From Isohypsibius dastychi (taxonomy: Eukaryota; Tardigrada; Eutardigrada; Parachela; Isohypsibiidae), in assembly GCA_034696485.1 (NCBI GenBank), contig JAQIWT010000703.1, positions 1 to 16,140 on the forward strand: DNA of 16,140 nt, read 5' to 3'. How positions within the stretch are numbered: position 1 is the first letter of the stretch; every line of letters starts with the position of its first letter. A program made the translations under genes and the position numbers. Below are positions 1 to 8,126 of this stretch, piece by piece. The notes under the pieces are model-generated. The model saw only the letters and a list, made by a program, of their open reading frames with translations. It did no database searches and was not told where the DNA came from.

Positions 1-10
1 TGTATTCCAG

Positions 11-1002
11 AGGAAATTTTTCGAGTGTGACCTTTGTGAGGTGACGGAAACGACTTACGAAAAGCTGCGGAAACACAAGATATCTGAGCATAATCTGGAG
101 GACAAGACAATTAATGCCCAGCCGAATGTTAAGATAAAGAAAGACTGCACGTGCATTTATTGTGGCTTCAAACGCGTGCAGCGGAATGTGGTTGAATCTC
201 ACGCGGAGGAACATCGTGTTGACGGGATGTTTCCGTGTCCAACGTGCCAGAAGACGTTTGGGACTTATAAAAAGATCAGGCAGCATCAGAGAACTCATGG
301 ACCACGCAACTTCAAGTGCAAAGTTTGTGGCCATGCTGACTACTCGCAAGCACGGATGGACGACCATGTGCGGAGACACTCTGATGTACGTTAAGATTTT
401 TCTTTGGGAGATTTGGATTTATAGTTGATTTGTGATTTCAGCCAGATGAAGAGTGCAAAGATTGTGGGAAGATGTTCCGTACCAAAACCGCACTGAGATC
501 TCATCGGATTACACATCATGATGAGAAACCAAAGAGGAAAGCTGCCAGGACGCCAAAGACGTATAGGTACAAGAAAAAGTTCGACAAATATTTCTACAAG
601 TGCGTGGAATGTATGGTTGGATTCGATGACCGGAATATTTTCGTCGAACATCTTGATTCCAATCATCCTGGAATATCTAAGTTGTCGTTTCCTGAATTGA
701 ATTTCCCGATACGGAATGTCGATGCGTTCAAGTGCCAGTGTTGTCCGCGTGTTTTTATAACAGAAGATCAAAGTCTGGAGCATCAGCGGAAAAGACATCC
801 GGAAACTATAGTTGCGGCGAACTCTGAGGATGAGGAAGAGGGGGAGCTAGAGTTCAAGGACAAATCGCGTCCCAAAATGATCTCTTATGAGGCTCATTGG
901 TGTGAAATGTGTGGGACTGCGTTTTCCAAACCGGCAGCGTTTTTGAAACATGTTAAAACTGATCATCCGGATTATCATGAAGTTTTGATGACGCCGCTGT
1001 AA
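11..1002 (+). CDS. C2H2 zinc-finger protein, copy A (3' part; exons 11-385 and 442-1002)
   Basis: Probable nuclear DNA-binding C2H2 protein whose 5' exon lies left of the window. Bases 1-10 end an intron (..ttccag). Exon 11-385 is 125 codons in phase 0, ends at GAT, and is followed by donor GTACGT. The intron is 386-441 (56 nt). Exon 442-1002 is 187 codons including TAA. Eight fingers are visible. Four lie in the first exon (starting FECDLC, CTCIYC, FPCPTC, FKCKVC) and four in the second (EECKDC, YKCVEC, FKCQCC, HWCEMC). Each has a matching His pair, including the last one, which ends in KHVKTDH. A glutamate-rich linker (EDEEEGELE) precedes the last finger. Exon boundaries match copies B and D exactly. 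Target DNA is unknown. No defect is visible, so this is the best candidate for a working copy, though its N-terminus cannot be checked here. Confidence 0.88.
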
Positions 1003-1594
1003 GAATCTTGATTTTGCTTTTCTTTCTTCTCGAATTTACGTTTGAATTTAGAAATCTGGCTGTTTTAACGGTCATGGAAGTTGTGGATGAATGCATGGTA
1101 ACATCATGTCTCTCGTAACGATGCGATGAATTCTTGACTATTGAAATGAATCAAACAAGAACGCACTCTTTACCTGAGTCCACTGTTTTTGGAAAGTTGT
1201 TGTTTTCATCTCTTTTGGAACACGCTGTCGGGGCCATTTGCGCCACCTACTGGTGACCCTGCCCAACAAATGCAAACTCTGCTAACCATGCGGTACAGCG
1301 GCTATCTGGTTGCTACCGCAGTTCTGGCGCACCTAATTCTGGTTACTAAGCTTATTCACAAGTTTCGCTAATATGGTTGTTCGATCACGAACCAAAAGGC
1401 ATATTTTACGATATTTGAAGCTTTTGTGTTGTTGTTGTTTACCAGAACTCAGAATGCTTTTTCGATGTCTCATTTGCAAGTCTGTTGGTCGTACAGCTCG
1501 ATCTGGACTAACACCTCAAAATCTGTAAAATCGAGAGAAGTTTTCGATTCTTTCTTGTAGTTTATTCTGTTCTACATACTATTCTGTGTTCTAG
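1003..1594. other. Spacer between zinc-finger copies A and B
   Basis: The left part is the 3' flank of copy A, and it matches the flank after copy D (gaatcttgattttgctttt, then the GGTCATGGAAGT motif and GATGAATG). The right part should hold the 5' end of copy B, because a clear acceptor (ttctag) ends at 1594. I could not identify the upstream exon. An ATG at 1454 opens a short frame with a CxxC pair (MLFRCLICKS), but its possible donor at 1525 is in the wrong phase to join the exon at 1595. No AATAAA was seen. Confidence 0.4.
1070..1081 (+). promoter_or_regulatory. Shared 3'-flank motif GGTCATGGAAGT after copy A
   Basis: The 12-nt word lies 68 nt after the copy A stop. Identical copies follow the other three family members at 3179, 6571 and 15672. 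It could be a retained 3' UTR element or simply common ancestry of the duplicated unit. Confidence 0.5.
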
Positions 1595-3013
1595 AAGTCA
1601 CGTGGGGGTGGAGGCACTGAGTCCACGGTGCCGTTTAAGCTCCATCGTTGTGGGATTTGCCTTGAGATGGTTTCGGGGATGGCAGAACATACCACTACTC
1701 TTGTTGACGGAGATGGGAAGTTTCAGTGTATCTTTTGTCCGGAAGTGCTATTAACGAAGCGACACGCGAAGGCGCATATCATCAGTTATCATGACACTAG
1801 GCCGGAACTGCTTTGCCATTTGTGCACATTCGTCGGACGGAAGGAAGACGAACTGATTCAACATATCCACAATCACGAAAAGGTTACGAACTGATGTTTT
1901 TAACTGATTGCATCATAAGAGGTAGAAATCGTCAACATTACTACCTAGTAACTTCCGAGATGGTTTTATTCATTTTTTCAAATTTTCTGTTTTATTTTAA
2001 CCAAGATTCACCAACTTCGATTTCAGAAGAAATTCTTCGAATGTGACTATTGTGACGTGACTGAAACGATCTACGAGAAGTTGCGGAAACACAAGATCGC
2101 CGAGCATAGTATGGAAGACCAGACAATCGTCGCAGATCCGAATATCAAAGCTACCAGAAATTGCACGTGTATATATTTTGGCTTCAAACGTCAGAATGTG
2201 GTTGGGACTCATGCGGAGGTACACCGTGTTGACGGGAAGTTCCCGTGTCAAACGTGCCCGAAGACGTTTGGAACTTACAAGAATGTTAGGCAGCATCAGA
2301 GGACTCACGGACCCCGGAACTTCATATGTAAAGTTTGTGGTGATGCTGACTACTCACGAGCACGAATGGACGACCATATTGGAAGACACTCCGATGTAAT
2401 TTAGGATCTTCTAATTGGATGATCTGGATTTCTAGCTGTTTTTTGGTTTTAGCCGGAATTGGAGTGCAATGATTGTGGAAGGATCTTCCGTACCAAATCC
2501 GCACTCAAATATAATCGTAACACCCATCATAGTGAACAGCCGAAGAGGATAGCTGTTAGGACGCATAGATATAAGAAGAAGCTCGAGAGCTTCTTCTATG
2601 AATGCGTGAAATGTACGATTGGATTTGATGAGCGGAGCTCTTTCGTCGAGCATCTCAATTCCGAGCATCCGCAGATCTCCAAGTTGTCGTTTCCGGAGCT
2701 GAATTTTCCGATGCGGAATGTCGAGGCGTTCAAGTGCCAATGTTGTCCGCGTGTTTCTATGACAGAGGAGCAGAGTTTGGAACATCAACAGAAAAAACAT
2801 CCGGAAACTCTGGTTGCAGCAAAGTCGGAGGATGCGGAGGAAGGTCAGCTGGAGTTCAAGGACAAATCGCGGCCCAGAGTGGTTAATTATGAAGCTCATT
2901 GGTGTGAAATGTGTAATACTGCCTTTGCCAAACCGGCGGCGTTTATGAAACATGTCAAAGTTGACCATCCGGAATACCATGAAGTTTTGATGACGCCGCT
3001 AAAAGTTTCCTGA
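1595..3013 (+). CDS. C2H2 zinc-finger protein, copy B (exons 1595-1882, 2027-2395, 2453-3013)
   Basis: Eleven-finger C2H2 protein, probably nuclear. Three exons are visible, all in phase 0 and separated by introns 1883-2026 (144 nt) and 2396-2452 (57 nt). The first visible exon follows acceptor ttctag and has no ATG in frame before its fingers, so an unseen upstream exon is expected. It codes a Gly-rich stretch and three fingers. The middle exon carries fingers 4-7 and the last exon fingers 8-11. Finger 5 has lost its second Cys (CTCIYF where A and D have CTCIYC or CTCVYC) and is two residues shorter. Finger 8 has Asn in place of its first His (LKYNRNTHH against LRSHRITHH). The frame is otherwise open to TGA 3011-3013. 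This is either a diverging working paralogue or the first stage of decay. The 5' end is uncertain. Confidence 0.85.
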
Positions 3014-3587
3014 TTCTTGTTCTAGTTTTTTTCTAGTTTTTCGAAGTTGCCTGACCTTCAGTTTGTTACTTGTTCTTATTCTGAGAAGATATTTGAGTAC
3101 ACTGTACATTTAACGACGCCAGCACTGTAGCTACGTGAATAGGAACAACTCATGACCCTTGAATCAGGTTTTATTAAAGGTCATGGAAGTTCACGATTCA
3201 GACCCGAAACATTTTTGAAACTTGTTGCAGATCTACGATTCAGCATTCCACTCAATAGCTCGAGCAGCCACAAGCCAACAACTTAACATCTGACACACTG
3301 GCTCTTCATTACCCCAGAAATTACGATAAAGCATTTCAAACACACAACCTGAAGTAGAAAATCTACCAGTTAGCGTACCCCACAAGTCAGTCACCAAAAG
3401 ATGAATCACCAAGAGAAACTTTGAGACTTTGACACTATCTATACAGACGAATCATACTCGTGCATCACTTAAACATTATGCTTGAAAATTAGCACTTCAA
3501 AGCCTGTAGTCGATATCGAGTGGTTTTATCATATCTAAATCGTCCATAGCAAAAGACCATCTTTCGTCGGAAAAAGAAACGTGGAAA
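3014..3587. other. Spacer after copy B
   Basis: This is the 3' flank of copy B up to about 3190, including an ATTAAA (3173-3178), a possible variant polyadenylation signal, just before the shared motif. The rest is unassigned sequence before the 3' end of the minus-strand cysteine-rich gene. I see no convincing frame, RNA gene or repeat here. Confidence 0.4.
3179..3190 (+). promoter_or_regulatory. Shared 3'-flank motif GGTCATGGAAGT after copy B
   Basis: Same 12-nt word as after copies A, C and D, here 166 nt after the stop. The preceding bases (gttttattaaa) nearly match those before the copy C instance (gttttatgaaa), which ties B and C together. Confidence 0.5.
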
Positions 3588-4287
3588 CTAGATTTCAATA
3601 ACGACGTCGCCTGAATCTGGAATTGTCAAGGTTGGTACCGCCACGTTCTGCTTCTCATTCGAACCTTGGAACTGCATGTGATCCCCACAGGTCATTTCCC
3701 AGCTACAGTCTCGGGTCGATGAACAGTTGGCATAATCTCGTTGTCCAAATGCAACTCCCAGCTTTTGAGTATAGCACCACTTGCCGTTTCCCTTTCGTCC
3801 TTTCCATGCTTCTGCATTGCTGACGAAGGACCGACACTTGCCTCTCCAACATCCACACCTTGAGCCGTCCAGAACGTTGGCACAGTTGAGGTTATCGGCT
3901 TCTGGTTTGACGCCATCTTGATGACATGAGTAAGTCGCGTTACCCCCGCAAGCTTGAGCCCAGTTGCAATCGCGATTCGACGAGCATTTGGCCCACTTTT
4001 CCAGTCCTTCTGCGAAGCATTCCACTTGAGTGTAACACCAAGGTGCCCCCGGCTTGCTACCTCTTGTCAGGTAAGCCCAGCAACGCCCTTTCCAGCAACC
4101 GCACTGCTTGCCGTTTTCAAAGGATGGACATCTACGGTCAGCGAAGCATCCACCTGCAATCAGACAGCTCAGACACAAAATAAAATTTGACGTTTAATTG
4201 CAATTCAAAATTCGTCAAAGTCGATAACTGTTTCAAAAGGGACATACCTAGACTCGAGAACAGGCAAAGTGCAAGTAGAAGTTTCAT
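3588..4287 (-). CDS. Secreted cysteine-rich protein with two WCYTQ modules (exons 4287-4248 and 4153-3588)
   Basis: Predicted 201-aa secreted protein; I do not recognise its family. Exon 1 is 40 nt (13 codons plus 1 nt) and codes the hydrophobic leader MKLLLALCLFSSL. Donor GTATGT and acceptor TTGCAG bound a 94-nt intron, and the phase-1 join gives Gly. Two modules follow (about residues 22-82 and 104-169). Each has the spacing C-x8-C-G-C-x4-C, then WCYTQ, then C-x5-C-x5-C, giving eight cysteines. Module 1 cysteines are 22, 31, 33, 38, 53, 70, 76 and 82; module 2 cysteines are 104, 113, 115, 120, 140, 157, 163 and 169. Further cysteines lie at 16, 59 and 90. Asn-linked sites NAT and NCS are present. 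The C-terminus has no membrane helix. The WCYT string also occurs in kringle domains, but the cysteine spacing is different. Its partner starts on the other strand at 4654. Confidence 0.85.
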
Positions 4288-4653
4288 GTTAATCTAAAGC
4301 GAAACCAATCCCTTTGGTCTCAAGAGATTGAGCCGACTGGCTTTTGAGAAAGTGGCCGGCCTGATTCCACAAAAGAAATGCTCCATTTGGAATTTCTTTC
4401 GTGCAGCAAAAAATCAGCATTCTTTGAAAATCGGTTAACTCGCAAACCCTACTGGCCTGTTTGTGTTAAACAATTTGATGGACTTCGACACGGTTTTCGA
4501 CAAACCACCATGATTCGACATATACCCTGTCCTAGATCAGCGTCCCTCTACAGAAGTAGTCAGCTCTTAGTAGTCAGTCTGTAGTCAGCTCTTTTTGCTA
4601 TAGGACAGGGCGCTCATTCCTGTCTTATGCCTTTGACAGTTGAGTTTGTTAGA
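4288..4653. promoter_or_regulatory. Divergent intergenic region between the two WCYTQ genes
   Basis: These 366 bases separate the two start codons and must hold both promoters. On the plus-gene side there is a small repeat cluster and the AT-rich string gctatagg at 4597-4604, 50 bases before the ATG, a weak TATA candidate. On the minus-gene side a CCAAT-type string (accaatcc) lies near 4302. No defined operator is recognisable. Short plus-strand frames in this stretch have no protein-like features. Confidence 0.5.
4525..4610. repeat. Short inverted repeat with triple GTAGTCAG units in the divergent promoter
   Basis: CCCTGTCCTA at 4525-4534 is the exact reverse complement of TAGGACAGGG at 4601-4610. 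Between them GTAGTCAG occurs three times in 33 bases (4556, 4570 and 4581). Two of these extend to the identical 13-mer GTAGTCAGCTCTT. The cluster lies 44-129 bases before the plus gene's ATG, a position where transcription-factor sites are plausible. Confidence 0.6.
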
Positions 4654-5326
4654 ATGAGAGCTTTTGTTATTGGTTGTCTCCTGGCTTGGATAAGTAAGGT
4701 TCAGCTATTAAAATGTGTAGAAAATGACCTTATGTGCTTGTTTCTGTTGATTTGCAGCTGCATGCTCAGCAGCACGAACACCATGTACCGACTTCAAGGA
4801 TGGCAAACAGTTTGGATGCTTCCAAGGGTGGTGTTGGTCTTTCCTGAGCGAAACTGCCAGCCCAGCCGACTCACCATGGTGTTACACGCAAGTCGAGGGA
4901 TTCCCACCAAGAAGTCAGAAAAATGCAGTCTGCACGGAAGCCAAAGATTGCATCTGGGGAATGGAGTGTGCGAACAATGAGACTCGTGTTGGAGAGCGTG
5001 AAGCTCCGGTAGTTGCCGATGAACTACGGTGTCCCAGCTTCAAAGATGGCAACAAGTGCGGCTGCTACAAGGGCTCATGTTGGGCGTATCTCAATGTGAA
5101 TGATGGGGTGGGGAATGAGTGGTGCTACACACAGCCTGAGGGCATCGCGCAGGGACAGGGGAAATCAGCCAGATGTGAAGGAGACCGCGATTGCAGTTGG
5201 TTGATGTTGTGCACTACCGATGTGGCTCGTGTTGGAATCGAGGGTGTAGAGGTGGCGCAGCGAATCGACCCGAATGCGAATAAAACGGATGACATCTTAA
5301 ATGCATTTTCACGGCTAGGCAACTAA
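4654..5326 (+). CDS. Secreted cysteine-rich protein with two WCYTQ modules, divergent paralogue (exons 4654-4693 and 4758-5326)
   Basis: Predicted 202-aa secreted protein, paralogue of the minus-strand gene at 3588-4287 and of similar length. Exon 1 is again 40 nt, coding the leader MRAFVIGCLLAWI. Donor GTAAGG, a 64-nt intron and acceptor TTGCAG give a phase-1 join (Thr). Choosing this ATG puts the exon 2 frame over both modules. Module 1 (about residues 23-84) has cysteines 23, 34, 39, 55, 72, 78 and 84. The second module cysteine is Phe32, though an unpaired-looking Cys16 lies just upstream. Module 2 (105-165) is complete: 105, 114, 116, 121, 136, 153, 159 and 165. Sequons NET and NKT are present. 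The acidic C-terminal tail has no membrane helix. A polyadenylation signal lies 91 bases after the stop. Function is unknown; an extracellular disulfide-bonded protein is inferred. Confidence 0.87.
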
Positions 5327-5416
5327 TCTGCTGGGTCTTGATGAAACTGCTCTGAAATTTGGTGTGGTTTAATCTTTTTTCCTCTCCAAGTATTTCTTAT
5401 CGGATCCCGACGCGAT

Positions 5417-5422
5417 AATAAA
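5417..5422 (+). promoter_or_regulatory. AATAAA polyadenylation signal of the plus WCYTQ gene
   Basis: AATAAA in the string cgataataaacaaaac, 91 bases after the stop at 5326, with the expected orientation and spacing. Confidence 0.6.
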
Positions 5423-5512
5423 CAAAACTAAATTCCAGAAGCCGTGACATCAAAATTAGCTATACAGAAAGTACTCTTTAACATACTTATTTTCAACAGA
5501 TCTGAAACAAAA

Positions 5513-5604
5513 AGACAGCTTGAGAAGGTGGCTTTTGAGTGTGGTACATCCGATTGCTAAGATGGCCTGGCACAGTCCATCTTAGACAGCTTGAGAAGGT
5601 GGCT
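5513..5604. repeat. 21-nt direct repeat at the foldback's left side
   Basis: An identical 21-nt word (beginning AGACAGCTTGAG, ending GGTGGCT) occurs at 5513-5533 and 5584-5604. Between the copies a 9-nt hairpin is present: CTAAGATGG at 5557-5565 against CCATCTTAG at 5577-5585. The two copies flank the left arm of the large inverted repeat. Confidence 0.8.
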
Positions 5605-5710
5605 CTACTAAGATCTCAACACATCAACGAAGATTGCCACTACCAAGCGAACTAAACTCCTGGCTGCTGTGCCAGGCCATCTTAGCAATCGGATGTACCA
5701 CACTCAAAAG
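5532..5710. repeat. Foldback with perfect 44-nt inverted arms
   Basis: Bases 5532-5575 are the exact reverse complement of 5667-5710 (44 of 44), and the match runs a few bases further outward after one mismatch. The 91-base loop contains the second copy of the 21-nt direct repeat. No coding frame is supported. It could be a miniature inverted-repeat element, a partial inverted duplication, or a source of hairpin RNA. It sits between the plus WCYTQ gene and dead zinc-finger copy C. Confidence 0.85.
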
Positions 5711-5930
5711 TCACCAGACCAGCCACTTTTGAACAATCCCGATAGAATGCAGTTTTGGATATGAGCACTCTGACATTGGCCGAGGCCCGAAAAGTCTTTG
5801 AAAATTTATAAAACACTCGCTGCGCACCATTAACAATCGCGTTTTTGCGGGTGAGCTTAAACTGAGGGACCAGGATCAGACTGCATTCACCCACAGTTTA
5901 TTTGCGGTTTCTTGTTTGGGAAACCTGCCT

Positions 5931-6466
5931 GGGGGAAAACGTTCCGTACCAAGAACGCACTGAGATTTCATTGTGGCACTCATTATAACAAGCAACTAAA
6001 AAGGAGAGCTGTTGGGACACCAAAGACGTAAAGGAACAAGCGAAAAGTCTGGCAGTTGTTTTCACAAGTGCAACGAATGTGGGGTGGGATCTGATGAGCG
6101 GAATGTATTCCTTGCACACCAGGAAGTTTTCAAGTTGTCGTTCCAAGAACGAAATTTCCCGGTGCGGAATGTTTTTCGTTCAAGTGCCAAAGTTGTACTT
6201 GTGTTGCAATGACAGAAGAGCTGAGTCTGGAGCATCGACAGAAAAAACATCCGGAAACTCTGGTTGCCGCAAAGTCGGAGGACGCGGAAGGGGGTCAACT
6301 GGAGTTCAAGGGCAAGTCGCATCCCAAAGTGATTGATTATGAAGCGCATTGGTGTGAAATAATGTGTGAGACTGCGTTTGCCAGACCGGCGGCGTTTTTG
6401 AAACATGGCAAAACTGACCATCCTGAGTACCATGAAGATTTGATGACGCCGCCAAAAATTTTTTGA
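5931..6466 (+). pseudogene. Zinc-finger copy C, fragment of the last exon
   Basis: This stretch aligns by eye with the last exon of copies A, B and D, from the finger 8 region (cgttccgtaccaagaacgc) to the end. It is non-functional. A stop TAA at 6029-6031 stands where the other copies have a Tyr codon (TAT). The finger 9 region is shortened by a deletion, and frame changes follow around 6170-6210 and near 6360 (an extra codon in HWCEIMCE). The C-terminal frame 6209-6466 still reads as glutamate linker plus last finger. The end (gacgccgccaaaa) is closest to copy B (gacgccgctaaaa), so it probably came from a B-like gene. I found no trace of the first or middle exons upstream. Confidence 0.88.
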
Positions 6467-7051
6467 TTGTCGCTTTGTTTTTGTTCTTATGTTGAGCAGA
6501 TATCTAAAGTTCATATAACGATGTGAGCACTGTGGCGAATCATCTTTGATCCAAGGAGTGTTTTATGAAAGGTCATGGAAGTCCATCTGATTGTATCAAC
6601 CGCACGGCGGTCGTAATTGTGTAATAAGGAGTGATTCACTGGTTAGAGTTGAATTATCCAAGAACAGCATATTAACCTGTGTGGATTGTTTTTGAAAAGG
6701 TGGAGTTTTCACCTTTTTCGAAACAGTTTTCTAATATGAAGAATCAGAGATAGAAAACAAGGTCCCTGGTGGAGTTAGCCATATATCTCAAATTCGGCTG
6801 ATCCAAGTTAATATACTGTAAGATCTATCCCAAACTATGATTTAATTCGTGATTCATGATCTAAGCTATCTGCCCGTTCCGATCTAAATAGAATGATGGA
6901 TCGCACTAGCAATGAGATTAGCCTAGATTGAATGCGATCTGAAACAGACTGAAAACCTTTGGTCCCTGGTTTTTGAAAAATATTCGTATCTTGAACTGAA
7001 ACCGTTTCAGTGAGGAAGGTTCGATTGAAACGGTGGTACGTGGTCAGGAAT
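6467..7051. other. Spacer between copy C and the ten-cysteine gene
   Basis: This is the 3' flank of copy C up to the shared motif, then unassigned AT-rich sequence. Two small palindromes occur: an 8-9 base hairpin around 6694-6720 and CTGAAAC-C-GTTTCAG at 6996-7010. The latter is 41 bases before the next ATG and ends in a possible acceptor (gtttcag), so an upstream leader exon of the next gene is conceivable. Nothing else is supported. Confidence 0.35.
6571..6582 (+). promoter_or_regulatory. Shared 3'-flank motif GGTCATGGAAGT after copy C
   Basis: Identical 12-mer, 105 bases after the end of the dead copy. Its survival beside a pseudogene shows that presence alone does not imply current use. 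Confidence 0.45.
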
Positions 7052-7621
7052 ATGTTCATCATCCTCCCACTCTTATTTAGTGTGGTCAGTTCTTTGGAGA
7101 CATCCTTCATATCCGCATCGTGCGATATTGCACTTGACAGCATCCATCCGTGCTTGAACGAGTCCGCAATATGGCGTTATACCAGTACAATTTTCTCCAG
7201 TCAAGAGATGCACGACGATTACTGCCGGTAAATCATACAACTGCGTCCGTCACAGTCTGTTTACGTTTTCAATACCCAACACTGTGAATTAAATTTCAGA
7301 GCTCAAAAGAATGCGCATCGTTGCCTGTTCGATTCTTTCCACTTATGTCCGCTGCTGGAAACTAGCATCATATATGAAACCATGGGAAGAATAAACAAAT
7401 TTACAATAGAGGAAGATTGCTCGGTCATCAATAGCTCTCAAAGGGCGGTTGCTTATGGAGTGTGCTACCAGGAAAATATCGAAGAATTCAGAAAGTGCGA
7501 ACTCATTCCTCTTCCGGCACCAGACAGAGGCGACGAAGAAATGTGCATATTATGGATGAACAGAATTGTGCACCTTCAACGACTTGACCCACAACACTTT
7601 GAATGTCACCAGTCTCCTTGA
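7052..7621 (+). CDS. Small secreted ten-cysteine protein (exons 7052-7227 and 7300-7621)
   Basis: Predicted 165-aa secreted protein of unrecognised family. The ATG at 7052 opens a hydrophobic leader (MFIILPLLFSVVSS), after which exon 1 carries three cysteines. The split codon CG|A joins across a 72-nt intron with donor GTAAAT and acceptor TTTCAG. Exon 2 carries seven more cysteines, giving ten in total, enough for five disulfides. Asn-linked sites NES and NSS are present. There is no second membrane helix, so release from the cell is inferred. The frame is open upstream to about 7010, but the leader and the first ATG favour 7052. An AATAAA lies 98 bases after the stop. The cysteine layout loosely recalls arthropod and nematode small secreted families, but no match is good enough to name. 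It has no WCYTQ module. Confidence 0.75.
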
Positions 7622-7704
7622 ACAACACCGCCTCCAGATCTGTGTACAGCTTATGAAGATAAGCAGCAGCTTCCTATGAAACATGGTATCAATGCGGTTT
7701 GTAT

Positions 7705-8126
7705 TCATCCACATTGAAAATAAAGGTCAGTGGCTGAACATACATCAAAGTCTGGATTGGCGGGAAGCGCTTTGGTCTTTGAAAAATGTTGATTGACCAA
7801 GTACCCCATATCAAAAGCTTGCTGTAGAAATAAAATGAATGAATAAATGAATGAGGCGTTCTAAATTTCAGATCGAACTTATGGTAGTCATCTAACTTCG
7901 ACTTCATTTTCTCGTTGGATTTAGGCTTCTTATTACCTGACTGGGCAGATCAATGTCGGTCCAGTTGAATATAAGTTGGTGTTGATCAGGAAGCATTCGA
8001 ATTTCATAACCATCATTTTGGCCAGTGAATGGTAAGTAATTCCATCCTTTGTAACCACCAATTCGTTGAGGAACGACAAAGTTGCTTAGTGCATCGAGAA
8101 CCAGTTCTACTTCGACATTGTTCTTC
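7705..8126 (-). CDS. 3' exons of a minus-strand gene cut by a retrotransposon (about 8126-7937 and 7821-7705)
   Basis: C-terminal part of an unrecognised protein. The last exon, 7821-7705, codes 38 residues from QAFDMGYLVNQHF to LYFQCG and a TGA stop. It is preceded by acceptor TTCTACAG, a 115-nt intron (7936-7822), donor GTAATA and an exon ending in WTDIDLPSQ. Phase 0 joins them cleanly. Upstream the frame reads through VPQRIGGYKGWNYLPF and remains open to about 8167. From about 8093-8125 rightwards, however, the same DNA codes reverse transcriptase on the plus strand, so the true junction lies in that interval. The rest of the protein is missing. Function is unknown and the gene is presumably broken. 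It converges on the ten-cysteine gene: only 83 bases separate the two stop codons. Confidence 0.5.
7719..7724 (+). promoter_or_regulatory. AATAAA polyadenylation signal of the ten-cysteine gene
   Basis: AATAAA 98 bases after the stop at 7621. It lies inside the last exon of the convergent minus-strand gene, so the two transcripts would overlap at their 3' ends. Confidence 0.5.
7834..7854. repeat. AATG/AATA microsatellite
   Basis: About five units of an imperfect four-base repeat lie inside the last intron of the minus-strand gene, close to its 3' splice site (the pyrimidine tract on that strand). Confidence 0.6.

Noticed and set aside
1270-1371. Short ATG frame coding a 33-residue hydrophobic peptide between copies A and B
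   Set aside because: Too short, with no leader-protein context, splice partner or family resemblance; hydrophobic stretches of this length arise by chance.
2432-2980. 182-codon minus-strand frame opposite copy B, with similar antisense frames opposite A, C and D
   Set aside because: Antisense to well-supported zinc-finger exons. It recurs because the sense strand is conserved, with no independent protein features.
4627-4980. 117-codon plus-strand frame over the WCYTQ gene
   Set aside because: It reads through the intron in another frame. The spliced frame from ATG 4654 recovers both cysteine modules, so this one is a shadow.
3588-5326. Kringle or fibronectin type II identity for the WCYT modules
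   Set aside because: Only the WCYT string is shared; the cysteine number and spacing (C-x8-C-G-C-x4-C and C-x5-C-x5-C) do not fit either domain.
6694-6720. Hairpin followed by T-run resembling a bacterial terminator
   Set aside because: The window is eukaryotic (introns, AATAAA signals), so an intrinsic terminator is not expected; the stem is short and probably chance.
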